DNA from: Nageia nagi
Lineage: Eukaryota > Pinophyta
DNA length: 64,000 bases
Direction of reading: 5' to 3'
NCBI GenBank assembly: GCA_050084985.1
Contig: JBITNC010000001.1
Span: 144,832,001-144,896,000 of the forward strand
Notes under the pieces: generated by a model
Seen by the model: the letters and a program-made list of their open reading frames with translations, nothing else
The model's database searches: none
What the model was told of the DNA's origin: nothing
Translations under genes and position numbers: made by a program
In this document: piece by piece, positions 24,880 to 36,200 of the stretch
Layout of the letters: every line of letters starts with the position of its first letter
Position numbering within the stretch: position 1 is the stretch's first letter

Positions 24880-27100
24880 TTCATACTAGTCATATCTTGT
24901 AACTCGGTTACTCCCCTTCGAATATTCCCACACATTATTTGAAATGGTTTTGTTCAAATATTTCTATTAACTAAATGATTGTATGTAAATTTAGTTTGTG
25001 TTAGGACTCATCCTTGTTTCCCAACTTATCTTCTAAAATAGATTTTCAAGAATTTCTATTCACAACCTCCCTTTGGAAATTGGTTTATGGATAGTATGTT
25101 GAGCTTGAGTACAATATCATGTTTAATTTATTTTATAAGGTCCTCCAAAAATGACCAACAGTTTTGTATCTTGATTTGACATAATAATTATATGTAACTC
25201 CTGCAAATTAACCACTTCTTTGAAAATTAATTTTTATACATAAGTAGCATTATTAATATTCTTACATGCATTAATATCAGCTATTTAGGTAAATTTATCA
25301 ACAATGAGAGAAATATAATTTTTTGACACTATTTGTGTCCTAGGAAAGCCTAAGGTGAAGTCCATACTAGTATGATATGAAGGCTTTTATGAAATGGGTG
25401 ATGAATTATGAAAATCAATCTTTTAACTTCTTCAATTTGCGAGTTGACATATTCTACATAACACTTTACATCCTTTAATATATGGGGACAATAATATCAT
25501 TGAATTAATTAGATAAAATTTTTATCTACACCAAAGTGTTTTTCCAATTCATCACTATACATCTCCTTAATTATCTCTTATAGAACTTCAAGGTACATGT
25601 AGTTTTGGTCCTTTAAATAATAAACATTTCTATAAAAAGTAGTCTAGCCATGGTGTCCAATCCATGCTAATAAAATTATTTCATGCAACCCATGCTTCTC
25701 TAAAATATGAATCATCTTAATCTAATTTTTTTATGTTAATATACCTAATTACCTCTACTTTCATCTCATGCAAAAAAATATTACTTCTACTTAAGGAACC
25801 AACTACTTCATTAGATTTTCCACTCATGGCTTGAGAAATGAATAATGTTGAAGAATTCTACCCACTTTGCATGATATTGGTTCAACTCACCTTAGATTTT
25901 CCACTCCTATGCTTCATAAATGAATATTTTTGAATAATTATATTCACTTCATATGACATTGATTCAACTTGCCTTAATTTTCAATGTATTGTAACACTTA
26001 ATGGTTATTGTACAAAAATATTCTTTAGGAAATAAATAATGTTGTCACTTCTCAAGAGCTTTGACAATGGAGTAGAATTCTTGTCATAAAGAGAATACTT
26101 TATCTTAGCATTATTGAGTTTCTTACTAAAATATGCTAATAATTTTAATTGATTTAAACATACACCTACTTTTATTATGTTGATTCATAATAAACTTGAA
26201 ATACTTTGTTGAAGTTCAATAATGCAAGTATAAGTTATTTGGTGACCTTCCCATTTAGTAACTTGAAACTCATTTAGATTATTGTTATCTATAGAAATTC
26301 CTTTTAATTTACCCTTATAGTTTTTATGATGTATGAATATATTTCATTGAAGTTATAGACATATTTCCTATAAAATTTTACCAAACCATGGAAACTTCTT
26401 ACTTAAAAGATAGTGTTGGATTAGGTTATTCTTTTATGGATTTTCCATTTTTTGGATCTATTTTTAATTAATTTAAAATTTCTTCTTTCATAAAACTACA
26501 CATGTTAAAATTGACCAACAACTTCTCTTCTTTTAATATTTCTAAAACTTATCTCAAAGACAACATATGCTCTTCTTGTCTTACTAAATATGATAATATT
26601 ATCAAGGTATACAATCACAAACTTACCTAAAATGATCTTAGCATTTCACCATTCACAAACTCTATATACTTTATTAGCATCACTATAACTAAGTAATATG
26701 CATATGTTACTCTTGTAATATATAATTTATAACTTTTATCTTTTGGAATATGCATACAACATTAAAAAACTAAACTATTTTAAATAAGTAAGAATGGGTT
26801 TTTTTTACCTAGATCCTAGCGTTTATTGGTGTCATGTTTGGAATAAATTTTGTAGCACTTCTATTGATCAAGTATCAAGTTATTCTTACTACTTCTGCCT
26901 AGAATGTGAGTGAAATCTCCTTTTATTTCAACATGTATATTTCCTTCTCTACCAATCTATGTGGTTCATCCTTTTCATAAATCCATAGTAATGATAATTT
27001 TTAGGATTATATTTTAGGAGGGATGATTCTCAAGTATCAAACTCAATTTGAAAGTTTATTTCAAACTTCCTTCTTATTGATAATGGTAGTTCTAAATATG
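24880..27100 (-). pseudogene. Decayed Ty3/gypsy pol (RT, RNase H, integrase), minus strand
   Basis: Reading the minus strand, RT appears near 26640-26440 with FVIVYLDNIIIFSKTRR, a YLDD box with the second Asp changed to Asn. RNase H appears near 26160-26030 as LLAYFSKKLNNAKIKYSLYD. The integrase core appears near 25370-25280 as SMDFTLGFPRTQ then LIVDKFT. Its later part near 25160-24900 keeps SNQDTKLL, a THHPQ-like region and FTYNHLVNRN. Numerous stops and small indels make it non-functional. Gag and protease were not recognised, and no LTRs were paired. Confidence 0.8.
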
Positions 27101-28245
27101 ATTACAATTTCAACCCATACATTTAGTAATATAGTTGTAGGTAGATATTTATACATCCCTTTCTAACCCAAAGAGGTCTTATATCATCTATAATATTTTG
27201 CATGTCTATATAAGTACATTCATGTGAGGTTTCTTAGGCTATTTATACCTAGGGGTTTGTATCCACTTACTACTTTTTTCTTTTTGAGATTAAATCATGC
27301 TTTACCTTGGTTTTACTCAATCATAATGAGATAAATATAAATACTTAAATGACATGCTTTGTATTTGATTACATATTCATAGGCTTTTCTTCAATTTTGT
27401 CTATTACATAGTTTATTTGATTTGAATTCAATTAGATTTTACATGTTTATATAGTTTTCTTATATGCTTTCCTTGCATATTTATTATATTTGTAGTTAAA
27501 CATGTGATATTGCTAATGTGATAGTGAGTTTATTTCTATTTATATATTATTGCTAATATTTTTAGGTGTCTTTTTAATATCATGGCTGAATCATCACATG
27601 ACTTTTATCATGAAATATATGAGACACTAAATGATGTGACCCAAAATATTCCACAAAATTCACCCCCTACACATGTCGATCCTCCAGCCCCTCCACCCTC
27701 TCCACCTCCACCCCTACACCCCCACCCCCACTCCAACCCACTAGTGTAGATGAGCAGCATTTATGAGATGCTATTGCTCATGAAATTAACTAGTTACAAG
27801 AAAATATTCATGACATTTAGAGTATTTGTATCTCCCTAAGCCAAGTTATATGGTTTGTATCTTTGATGTAAACCATAGTTGATACTATTAGGAGTGTTGA
27901 TGGTGATATGTATGGTTTCAATTCATGGAGAGAGCACATGAGGTAATATTATTCATATGATCTCTCCACTCAAGAGATAAACAAGTTAGGTATTACCAAA
28001 GCCACCCTTGCTCCACTCTTCATTTATCCATCTACTGGACAACCCATCCCACCTAACAAAGAAAGAATTCCCTATGATTGATGCATCCATCCTATGATAG
28101 CTAAAAAGTTTTGGGATCAATGGTGGATGATGTTTGATAAACCACCACATTCCAATTCCAATGTACCTTTGTATTTTTGGAAGAAAATATATGTCGAGTG
28201 TGTATTATAAAAATATGTGAATTATTTTGACATGAGATGTAATCA

Positions 28246-28434
28246 AGGGATTGGTCATGGCTCGAGGAAAAATAAACGTGGAACATGGGTTATTCCAGGT
28301 TGACCCACATATCCTACACCACTCATCCCTCCTCGTATTCCTTTTGTTCTTGCCCCAACTTTTCATTAGGTAATTATTTCAATGTTAGGAGAATTAATTC
28401 ATGTGACCTAGACTCTCATTGAACAAGCTACCTA
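28246..28434 (+). repeat. Direct repeat, left copy, flanking a 1.9-kb insert
   Basis: Matches 30376-30564 at roughly 85%. Both begin AAGGGATTGGTCATGGCT and end with ACTCTCA.TGAA.AAGCTACC. The left copy is part of the broken gene's reading frame. Confidence 0.9.
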
Positions 28435-30375
28435 TTGATTGATACAATGTAACCTCAAGTGTTTGATCTAGTTGAGTTCTCCATTTCCCACAACATTAAG
28501 GTACTTGAGAGAGCAAAAAGTGGTGGGGATGCTCTCATGTTGATTTTCTACTCAATATCTAGGTCATAGGCTAATTCCTATCTATTGTAAAGGTTAAAAT
28601 TAATAGGAAAGAGATCAAAGATTGGAGTAATAGTAAAGAGATGAACACATTAAACTAAAAGTAAACAAGAACTATATAGCCTAGGAATTGTAGCATAAAC
28701 AATAATCCATAACTAAGATTAAGAATAGCAAACTATCTTACCCTTGGGGTCTCGTAATCACAATACACAACCACAACTTAAAATAACATCTCATACATAA
28801 TATTCAAAAAATATAATAGAAAAATACTTATTCAAAGGGAAAAGCATTATTAATTTGTATTATCATATACAAAAGCATCTTACAAACTTGGGCAAATTTG
28901 CTAGAATGTTCGACCATTTGGACTTACAACAGTCTACTATTTATACATTTTTCTCTTTGATTAGGTGGTTGTTCAACATTAATACTCATAAATACTCTTC
29001 TTGATTGAAAAAAGTAAATGAAACTATTTATAGATATACAATTATTATTACAACTATGTTAGATTACATAGTGAACAAGTATAATCAATGTTGAGGTGTG
29101 GAAATTTGAAATTTTTGAGTTGTTGTACTTATTAACTTGCAATCCTCCTTATTTTTTTTTAACTACATTCTCTTGAGTCTATATGTGATTGAATATGCAC
29201 TATCAATAAACTAATTGGTATGATTAGGCATTGTATTCTATTGACAACAACCTAGTTCTCTACAATGATAAATGATGAGCATTGTAACTCCTGATTACAT
29301 GGAATAGTGAGGGTAATCAATAGTGTATCATTGAATACCTAGGAGGAACTAGTACTATCATGTGGAAATGAGTCATAGTCAACACATTAATAGAGCCTTG
29401 AGGGTAAAATAGTCATGATCAAGTGGACCTAAGTGTTCCTTCATACCCATTATTCCTCCTATCTCGTGGGTTCTATCTTTCTTTAGTAGGCTCTAATAAT
29501 GGTCAGGCTTTATTTAACACCTATCAATTTTAGGCAAAAGGTGTGACATCATCATTCAAAATTGATGGGTTCTACTTAGTTTCCTTTATGAAATATCTCC
29601 CACTAAATATGGTACTTCTCGTTGCTTATTATCTTAGGACTTGCTAATTTTGGTAAAACTTTATGACATCATCATTCAAAATTGGTGGGCTTTGTTTAGG
29701 TGTCTTCATGAAGTATTTCCCACTGAATAAAGTAGTTCCTACTATTGATTATCTCAATACCTATTGATTTCATATAAAAATGATGATGTCATCACTCAAA
29801 ATCAATAGGTTCTATTATATCTCCTTACAATACTTCCCATGAATTTTTAGTGTTCAGTCAAGACTTTCTTAAGAAAATTGGTGAGCTTTGTGACATCACA
29901 TGGGAGTGATCTAGACTATACCCAGATGTTTATTTACAATATCTCCCAAACTTTTACTTAGACACTTACTTCCCTTACATATTACAATATTACCCAGATA
30001 TAGTACATTGGTTCCTAAACATGAATTAGACCAGATTTTCATAACCTATGGCTCTCTTTATATACATAGTTATCATAGGAACAACTAAATTGATCAAGGA
30101 TTATTTTTGGGACTTACTATAACCCCTACTAGATAGTAGCTAGACCTTTGAAGCAAAAATGTTTAATACTAAGACATATATATTCAATACTCGAATGTTA
30201 ACAACACCTAGAACTCTTTAAACTTGACTCAATTTTGATAAAAAGGCTAAATACATGTGGAAAGGCCAAAAGAAAGTGAGAATTAGGAAATATTTATTGA
30301 AATGAATGAACGAATAAATAATACTAGAAAATTACACTGTATTCAGAGTGTAATTTTGAAAGAATACAATCTTCA
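28435..30375 (-). mobile_element. Insert in the multi-exon pseudogene, possibly an old LTR-like element
   Basis: The insert sits between the two 190-base direct repeats. Its layout resembles the LTR of the intact element at 31649: a GGAAAGAGAT-AAA patch near 28605, a minus-strand TATA-like TATAAATAG near 28937-28945, then an array of repeated GACATCATCA motifs at 29515-29910. It ends near AAATTACA. No internal retrotransposon coding is present, so a solo LTR on the minus strand is a guess. The long flanking direct repeat is not a target-site duplication and needs another explanation, such as recombination. Confidence 0.35.
29515..29910. repeat. Tandem array of about 120-bp units with paired CAATTTT/AAAATTG arms
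   Basis: Three or more diverged units begin near 29518, 29645 and 29765, each with GA(C/T)(A/G)TCATCA(T/C)TCAAAAT near its start followed by GAA(G)TA...TCCCA(C). In each, a CAATTTT- or TGATTT-like arm and an AAAATTGATGG-like arm face each other across 20 or so bases and could form a hairpin. A fourth partial unit ends near 29910. Confidence 0.6.
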
Positions 30376-31643
30376 AGGGATTGGTCATGGCTTAGGGAAA
30401 AATAGACATGGAGCATGAGTTAATCTAGGTCAACCTACACATCATGCACCACTCATCCCTCCTCTTACTCCTTCTATTCCTACCCCAACTTTTCATTAGG
30501 TAGTTGTCTTGGCATTAGGAGAATTGAGTCAGGTGACCCAGACTCTCACTGAATAAGCTACCCATATGGTAGCTAAAGTTAGTGAGAATAGAAATGATGC
30601 TATAGTTAGTGGAGTGGTACCTCATTTTTTCTAGATTTGTGATAATATATATGTTGGCCCCACTTCAGTTGATCATGGGATATCTTATATAGAGATGATG
30701 TGCATGGATGATGTTGACCTTACTAGGAGAGGTGTACATTTACCATATTTTTAGTGTGTTTAACATGTATGTAATGTGTATTTATAAATTAGTTTGAATT
30801 ATATGTATACTTAATTTAAAATGTAAAAACATTTACATGTTTTATTGTAGATTATGGGAGGCTCCACTTTAGGCACATCTCATAGAGCTTTTATGATATC
30901 CACTCCTAGATCTATGGGAATACCCTTTGAGGTAAACAAATATATTGAGTTTAACATTTTTTCATATTAATTTTGTTAGATGCTATTCACATATGAATAG
31001 GTACATGTGTATGCTAAAAAAAATTATATTCCAGGTAGATTTCCATTCTAAGATGACTACATTCGATCGATGAGAGGGTGTGTTGATGGCTAAGCCTTCA
31101 ACATCCACCACTCCACAAGTGGTCACTCATATGTCTACTTCATTTAAGGTAATTTTCTAAAATACATAATAATGTGTATGTGCATGCAATTTATAGGTAT
31201 TAAAAATCTATACCCATTTTAAAAATCCACTTTGATTGAATAGTTTTTATTTGATCTTGTAGGATGTTATTTCTCATGCATTTCATCTCAATGAGATCAG
31301 TACATCATTTGCACAATAGGATGCAGTTATTGAGGGATATTAGCATCATGATATGGTAATATTTATGTGTATTTTAAAACCTTTAGATAGATTAAATTTA
31401 TTTTATTAAATATTTAAAGGAATTGCAAGTATGAATGATAATGTGTATGCTAACTTAAGTTTATTTATGCTATACATCAAGAGGCATCTGCATCAATTGA
31501 AAAGAGGAGGAGGATTGATGATGGAGACACATATAAAGCTACATAGATAGATCTAGGATTGATTATGTAGTTGTTGTTTTGGTATGTTAGTTATAGATCA
31601 TGATGTATACATGAGGAATTCAGACTTTATTGTGGACTTTGTA

Positions 31644-31648
31644 CTTTG
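31644..31648. repeat. Target-site duplication, left (CTTTG)
   Basis: CTTTG directly abuts the TG end of the left LTR and is repeated exactly at 40725-40729 after the CA end of the right LTR. Confidence 0.9.
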
Positions 31649-33111
31649 TGTTGATTGAGATTGTGTAATATGTGCGCCTGGAACAATCTTAACCAAAGTA
31701 GTTCACGAACAGACTGTGAGACGCAGCCTGATCTCCGGAGAAGGCCGGTTCCTTATCCATTGGGTAGAGAAAAAGTAACAGGAAAGAGATGAAAAGAGTA
31801 GGGAGCGAGAGATTCAAGCAAAAGGATAGGGTAACAAGAAAGGAAGTAAAAGGATAGGGTAACGAGAGAGGAAGTAAAGGGATAGGGTAACGAGAGAGAA
31901 AGCAAAGGGGTAGATCACTAGTTCAGCGCGGGCTTTCGCAGTGTGCGAAACCTTGGCCTGAATCTAGTGTCGCAGCCACAGAACAAGTTCTCACTCTCTG
32001 AATAGCTCCCCAGCTTCTACTCTACCATGTAGCAGACACAGTTATACTAGCAACCCGCAACTATTACTCAGGAAACAAGCTAAGCTGCCACAATGTAACC
32101 AAATTAAGAATAACAATTACGAGTGCTAGACAAGAAAGGTCAAGATGGTTTCATAGTACCGGACTGAAGCTACAGGTCTTCGAGAACAAATGAAAAGGGC
32201 AATACTAGGCTTCCGACCCTAGTTTCTCTTTATTTTCATATATTTATACTGTATTAATAACAGTTACAAGATTATAGAATAGAAACGTTTACAAAACGGC
32301 CGCAAGATTCTGGCCTTCTTGAACTGATATCACCTACATATGACACTTGGCCGACTGTTACAAAATTGGGCAGATCGTCGACGATTTGGTTCCCTGATGA
32401 TGGCGCTCAGGTATTTTGCAGACTTCCTTCTTTCCCGGAATGTTCAATTCTCCAACTCGGACTCTTCGATCTTTCATTGCGGCCTATTTTCCTCTGGACG
32501 AGGTCTTAATCCCAAATGTTAATTTTTTCCCTTCGCCTGACGTCAGCCTTGAATCTCCGGACTTCTTTATTCACTGGCTCCGGACACTAAATTACTCCTT
32601 GATGATGTCATCCATTCCGGGCTCCGGTTCTTATTCAAAAATGTGAACGTCGTTCCGCCTGTGACGTCATCTTTCTTTCCTCCGGAATGTTTTCCTTTAT
32701 GGCTCCGGATACTAAGTCGCTACCTGCTGACGTCACCTTCTTATTTCTCGAAATACTTTACTCAAAGGCCCCGGGTACGAAGTTACTCCTTGCAGACGTC
32801 ACCTCCTCCGGACTCCAGTTTCCTTTGCAATTATGAGCTTCTTCTTTTCCGTGATGTCATCTTCATATATCAGGAATGCTTTGTTTTCCGGAGACACTTG
32901 TGCTTACTTCGTCTTTTCCGGAACTTGGTCCTTGCCGAAAGATGAATATCTTATTCTCCGCCACGTCACCATTTCATTTCGGAAAACTTTACTCTGATCC
33001 CGAGCTATTTTATCCGCTCCAAAAAACTCCAGAGAATCTAAGAATGAACCCATGATTGAAATTAAGGTATACCGGGGCTTTAATAAAGAATTTATTTTGT
33101 AGGAATCTACA
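31649..33111 (-). repeat. 3' LTR of the intact gypsy element (left on the map)
   Basis: TGTTGATTGAG...AGGAATCTACA. Nearly identical to 39261-40724. Short plus-strand open frames at 32340-32945 lie wholly inside the LTR and recur in the other copy, so they are not counted as genes. Confidence 0.95.
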
Positions 33112-33237
33112 TTATGGCGACTTCTGAGGGAAAATTTCGCCTTTGTCGAAAAGAAATTTAGAATCCAGCCTCAAATTCAAAATTGAAATCTTGTCTTTTC
33201 TATTTACATATATACAAAATCATGTCTTTTCTTTCAG
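33112..33237 (-). other. Gap between gag-pol stop and 3' LTR
   Basis: Next to the LTR, where a polypurine tract is expected, the minus strand reads CAGAAGTCGCCATAA. That is only partly purine-rich, so the plus-strand priming site is not obvious. The TGGCGACTTCTGAGG at 33115 on the plus strand pairs, as an inverted copy, with CTTCAGCAGAGTCGCCA at 39201. Confidence 0.6.
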
Positions 33238-36200
33238 TCAATCTCCCGTGCATGCGGGTTCATAGTGCTTTAAATGCTGCCCATTGACCAAGATTGGCAG
33301 CCGCCACCCGTTTAACTTTGATATTTCGAAAGAATTCTTTCCTGCACATCTAGATATCATGTAAGGTCCGGACCATAAGGAATCAAACTTTTTATGTTTT
33401 CCAGTCTTGGCTCTGTCTTCATCCCATTTCAAAACTAAATCTCCTTCCTTGAAATCTTTTGGAGTGGCCTTTCGGTTATTGAACCATCTCTTAACTACTT
33501 CGTTTCTGTTCTGTAAACTCTGATACGACTGATTCCGGAGTTCTTCCAAATGCAGTAGTTCATTCAGACGGACTTGATAGGGTTCGAAATCTCCTCCGTA
33601 CTCTTGTAAAATTTTCAAGGCCGGAAGCTCGAAATGACTTGGCAACATGGCCCTCTTACCGTATACCAGAGTATAAGGGCTGGTCTTGATGGATGACTTC
33701 ACAGTGATTCTATCTGCCCACAATGCCCAATTAAGTTTCTCATGCCAAGTTCGTGGGTTGTCTTCCATTATTCTTTTAAGAATCCGGATCAAGTTCTTAT
33801 TTGTAGATTCGGCCAAACCATTACCCTGAGGGTAATAATTCGAGGAAGTTTTCCAGTAAATACCATATCTCATAGCGAAATTTGTGACTTCTATTCCTAC
33901 AAATGCTAAGCCATTGTCTGAAACAATTGTTTGAGGGATACCATACTGGGTGATTAGCTTCTCTATGAATTTTACCACGGTCTTCTGGTTTGCTTCTCTC
34001 ACGGCTTCCGCCTCTGCCCATCTGGTGAAGAAATCTGTAGCTGTGAGAATAAATTTATGCCCGGCTGAAGAATTAGGATTGATTACTCCAATAAAATCCA
34101 ACCCCCATTGCTGAAAGGGTTCCTCCGCCTGAACCGGTTCCAACGGCAATGCTGCACTTCTCTTTCTCCCCGCGAACCTTTGACATTTTTCACAACCCTG
34201 GGATTTTGCAAAAGCCTCTTTAAACATAGTAGGCCAATAATATCCGGCTTGGATAATTTTACCCACCATTGTATATCCGGAATAATGGCCTCCGGATATC
34301 CCAGAATGAAACTCTTCAATAAGTTCTTCTGTCTTCGATGCCGGTACACATCTCAGCAAAACACCATCATGATTTCTTCTGTAAAGTACCTGATCTATTT
34401 CTGTATAATTTTGGGCATGAATTTTGAACCGCCTTCTCTGGGACGCATCCATGTTGTCAGGAAGCTTTCCGGACTCGAAGTATCTGCTTAACTGCTCTAC
34501 CCAATCATTCGTTATAACCCCTGGTTCGACCTCTGGTACCTTTTGTTCAATATGGCATACTGTTCCCTCCTCTGGTATTGTTGATTTTGCAAGTTGCTCA
34601 CAAAGCGCTCTCCCTTTTATGAGCTTGGTAGGCCGGATTTCTACATCATATTTGAGGATTTTTGAAATCCAACCGGGTCTCCCTTCTCCCAACTCACCCT
34701 GCATAATATAAGACCTGACATCCAGATGTATAGTTAGAATCAAAATCTTGCTTTGAGCAACATAATGTTTCAACTTACTAAGAGCTTTCACAATGGCCAA
34801 GACTTGTTTTTCGAGAAAGGTATATTTCTCTTCGCAACTATTCATAGTTTGGCTGAAGAACGCTACGGGATATTCCTCATTCTTTTCATACTTTTGAGTC
34901 AGAATAGCAGCGACACTAGTATCCGAACCATATGCATACAGAATAAACTTCTTACTAAAATCCGGATTTCTCAGTACCGGGGCTTCAGTAATTACCTCTT
35001 TGATTTCCTGAAAAGCCTTTTTACCTTCTTCCGTCCACTCAAACAGTGTATCCTTCTTTAGCATCTGAGTAATAGGTTTGACAATGCCTGAAAAATCCTG
35101 AACAAATCTTCTGACAAAATTAATCTGACCCAGAAAAGACTGTAGAGACTTCTTATTGGATGGGAGAACTAAGTTCTTAATTGCTTTTATTCTATCTGGA
35201 TCAATGGCCCAACCTTCCTTTGAAATTACATGACCCAATAACTTCCCTTCATCTACTGCGAAAATTGATTTCTTAGGATTCAAGGATATGCCATACCTTC
35301 TACATTTGATGAAAACCTGTTCCAGGTGTTGGACGTGAAGGTTTTTGTTGTGTGAGAACATAGTAATATCATCAAGATATACTACCATGCTTTTGTTCAC
35401 CAACTCTCCAAATGCATGATCCATAGCTCTTTGGAAAGTAGCTCCTGCATTAGACAAACCGAAAGGCATTCTCTGGAAAGCGAATGTACCCCATTTGGTT
35501 GTAAAAGCCGTTTTAAATTGGTCTTCGTTCCGGACCCACACCTGGTTGTACCCGGAGAAACCATCTATCAAAGAGAATTTTTCAGCACCCGCCACGGTAT
35601 TGAGTATTTGTTCCATTGGTGGCAAAGGATAATGATCTCTCAAGGATACTTTATTCAGGCCCCGGAAATCCACACACAGCCTTATCTCGCCATTTTTCTT
35701 CCGGACCGGTACGAGGTTCGCCACCCAAGTGGAGTGTTTAATGGGATAAATTATTCCAGCTTTATACAATTTCAAAACTTCTTGTTTCATAGCTGCTTCG
35801 ATTTTAGGGTTCACTGGCCGCTGTTTCTGTCTGACTGGTTTGGCGTTTTCTATCAATTCAATAGTATGCTGCATCACTGACTTGTCGAAAATCTTCAAAT
35901 CATCGTAAGACCAAGCAATGACGTCCACATATGCCTTGCATAATTGCACAATCTCGTGGGTTTGTTCCGGGGTATTACAGGTACCGATTTTCAATGACTT
36001 TCCCGGGAAAACCTCACACTCTCTATAGTTATCCGGATTTATACTTAGACCTCTTCTTTTTACCTGGTCACATCTGTCAAACAATGCTTCGAACGGAATC
36101 AAATCTTTGGGAACTTTATTATTATTCAGTTGAATTACATCCTGCCCCCGGAAGATTTCAGAATCTCCTTCACCTACCGCGTGACACACAGCTTGTTGTA

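Larger units (their letters stand above)
27582..31546 (+). pseudogene. Unrecognised multi-exon gene remnant with proline-rich N terminus
   Basis: ATG 27582 opens MAESSHDFYHEIYETLNDV, then a Pro-rich run (PPAPPPSPPPP) to a stop at 27748. A shifted frame continues through INKLGITKATLAPLF, WDQWWMMFDKPPHSN and YFWKKIYVECV to 28434. The same block resumes at 30376 after an insert. Downstream, short open pieces are bounded by AG and GT: 30851-30931, 31035-31148 and 31263-31355, of 81, 114 and 93 bases, all phase 0. The last piece, from about 31484, reads ASASIEKRRRIDDGDTYK and stops at 31546. Three of the four most 3' pieces carry internal stops or end in one, several at likely former Gln or Arg codons. 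The basic KRRR could be nuclear. The family is not recognised; it could be a transposon-encoded protein or a host gene. Confidence 0.55.

Noticed and set aside
28101-28286. Minus-strand ORF in the multi-exon remnant
   Set aside because: Antisense to the better-supported plus-strand frame.
32340-32945. Plus-strand ORFs inside the left LTR (also at 39952-40610)
   Set aside because: They lie in the LTR on the strand opposite to the element, recur in both LTRs, and are broken differently by single-base LTR differences.
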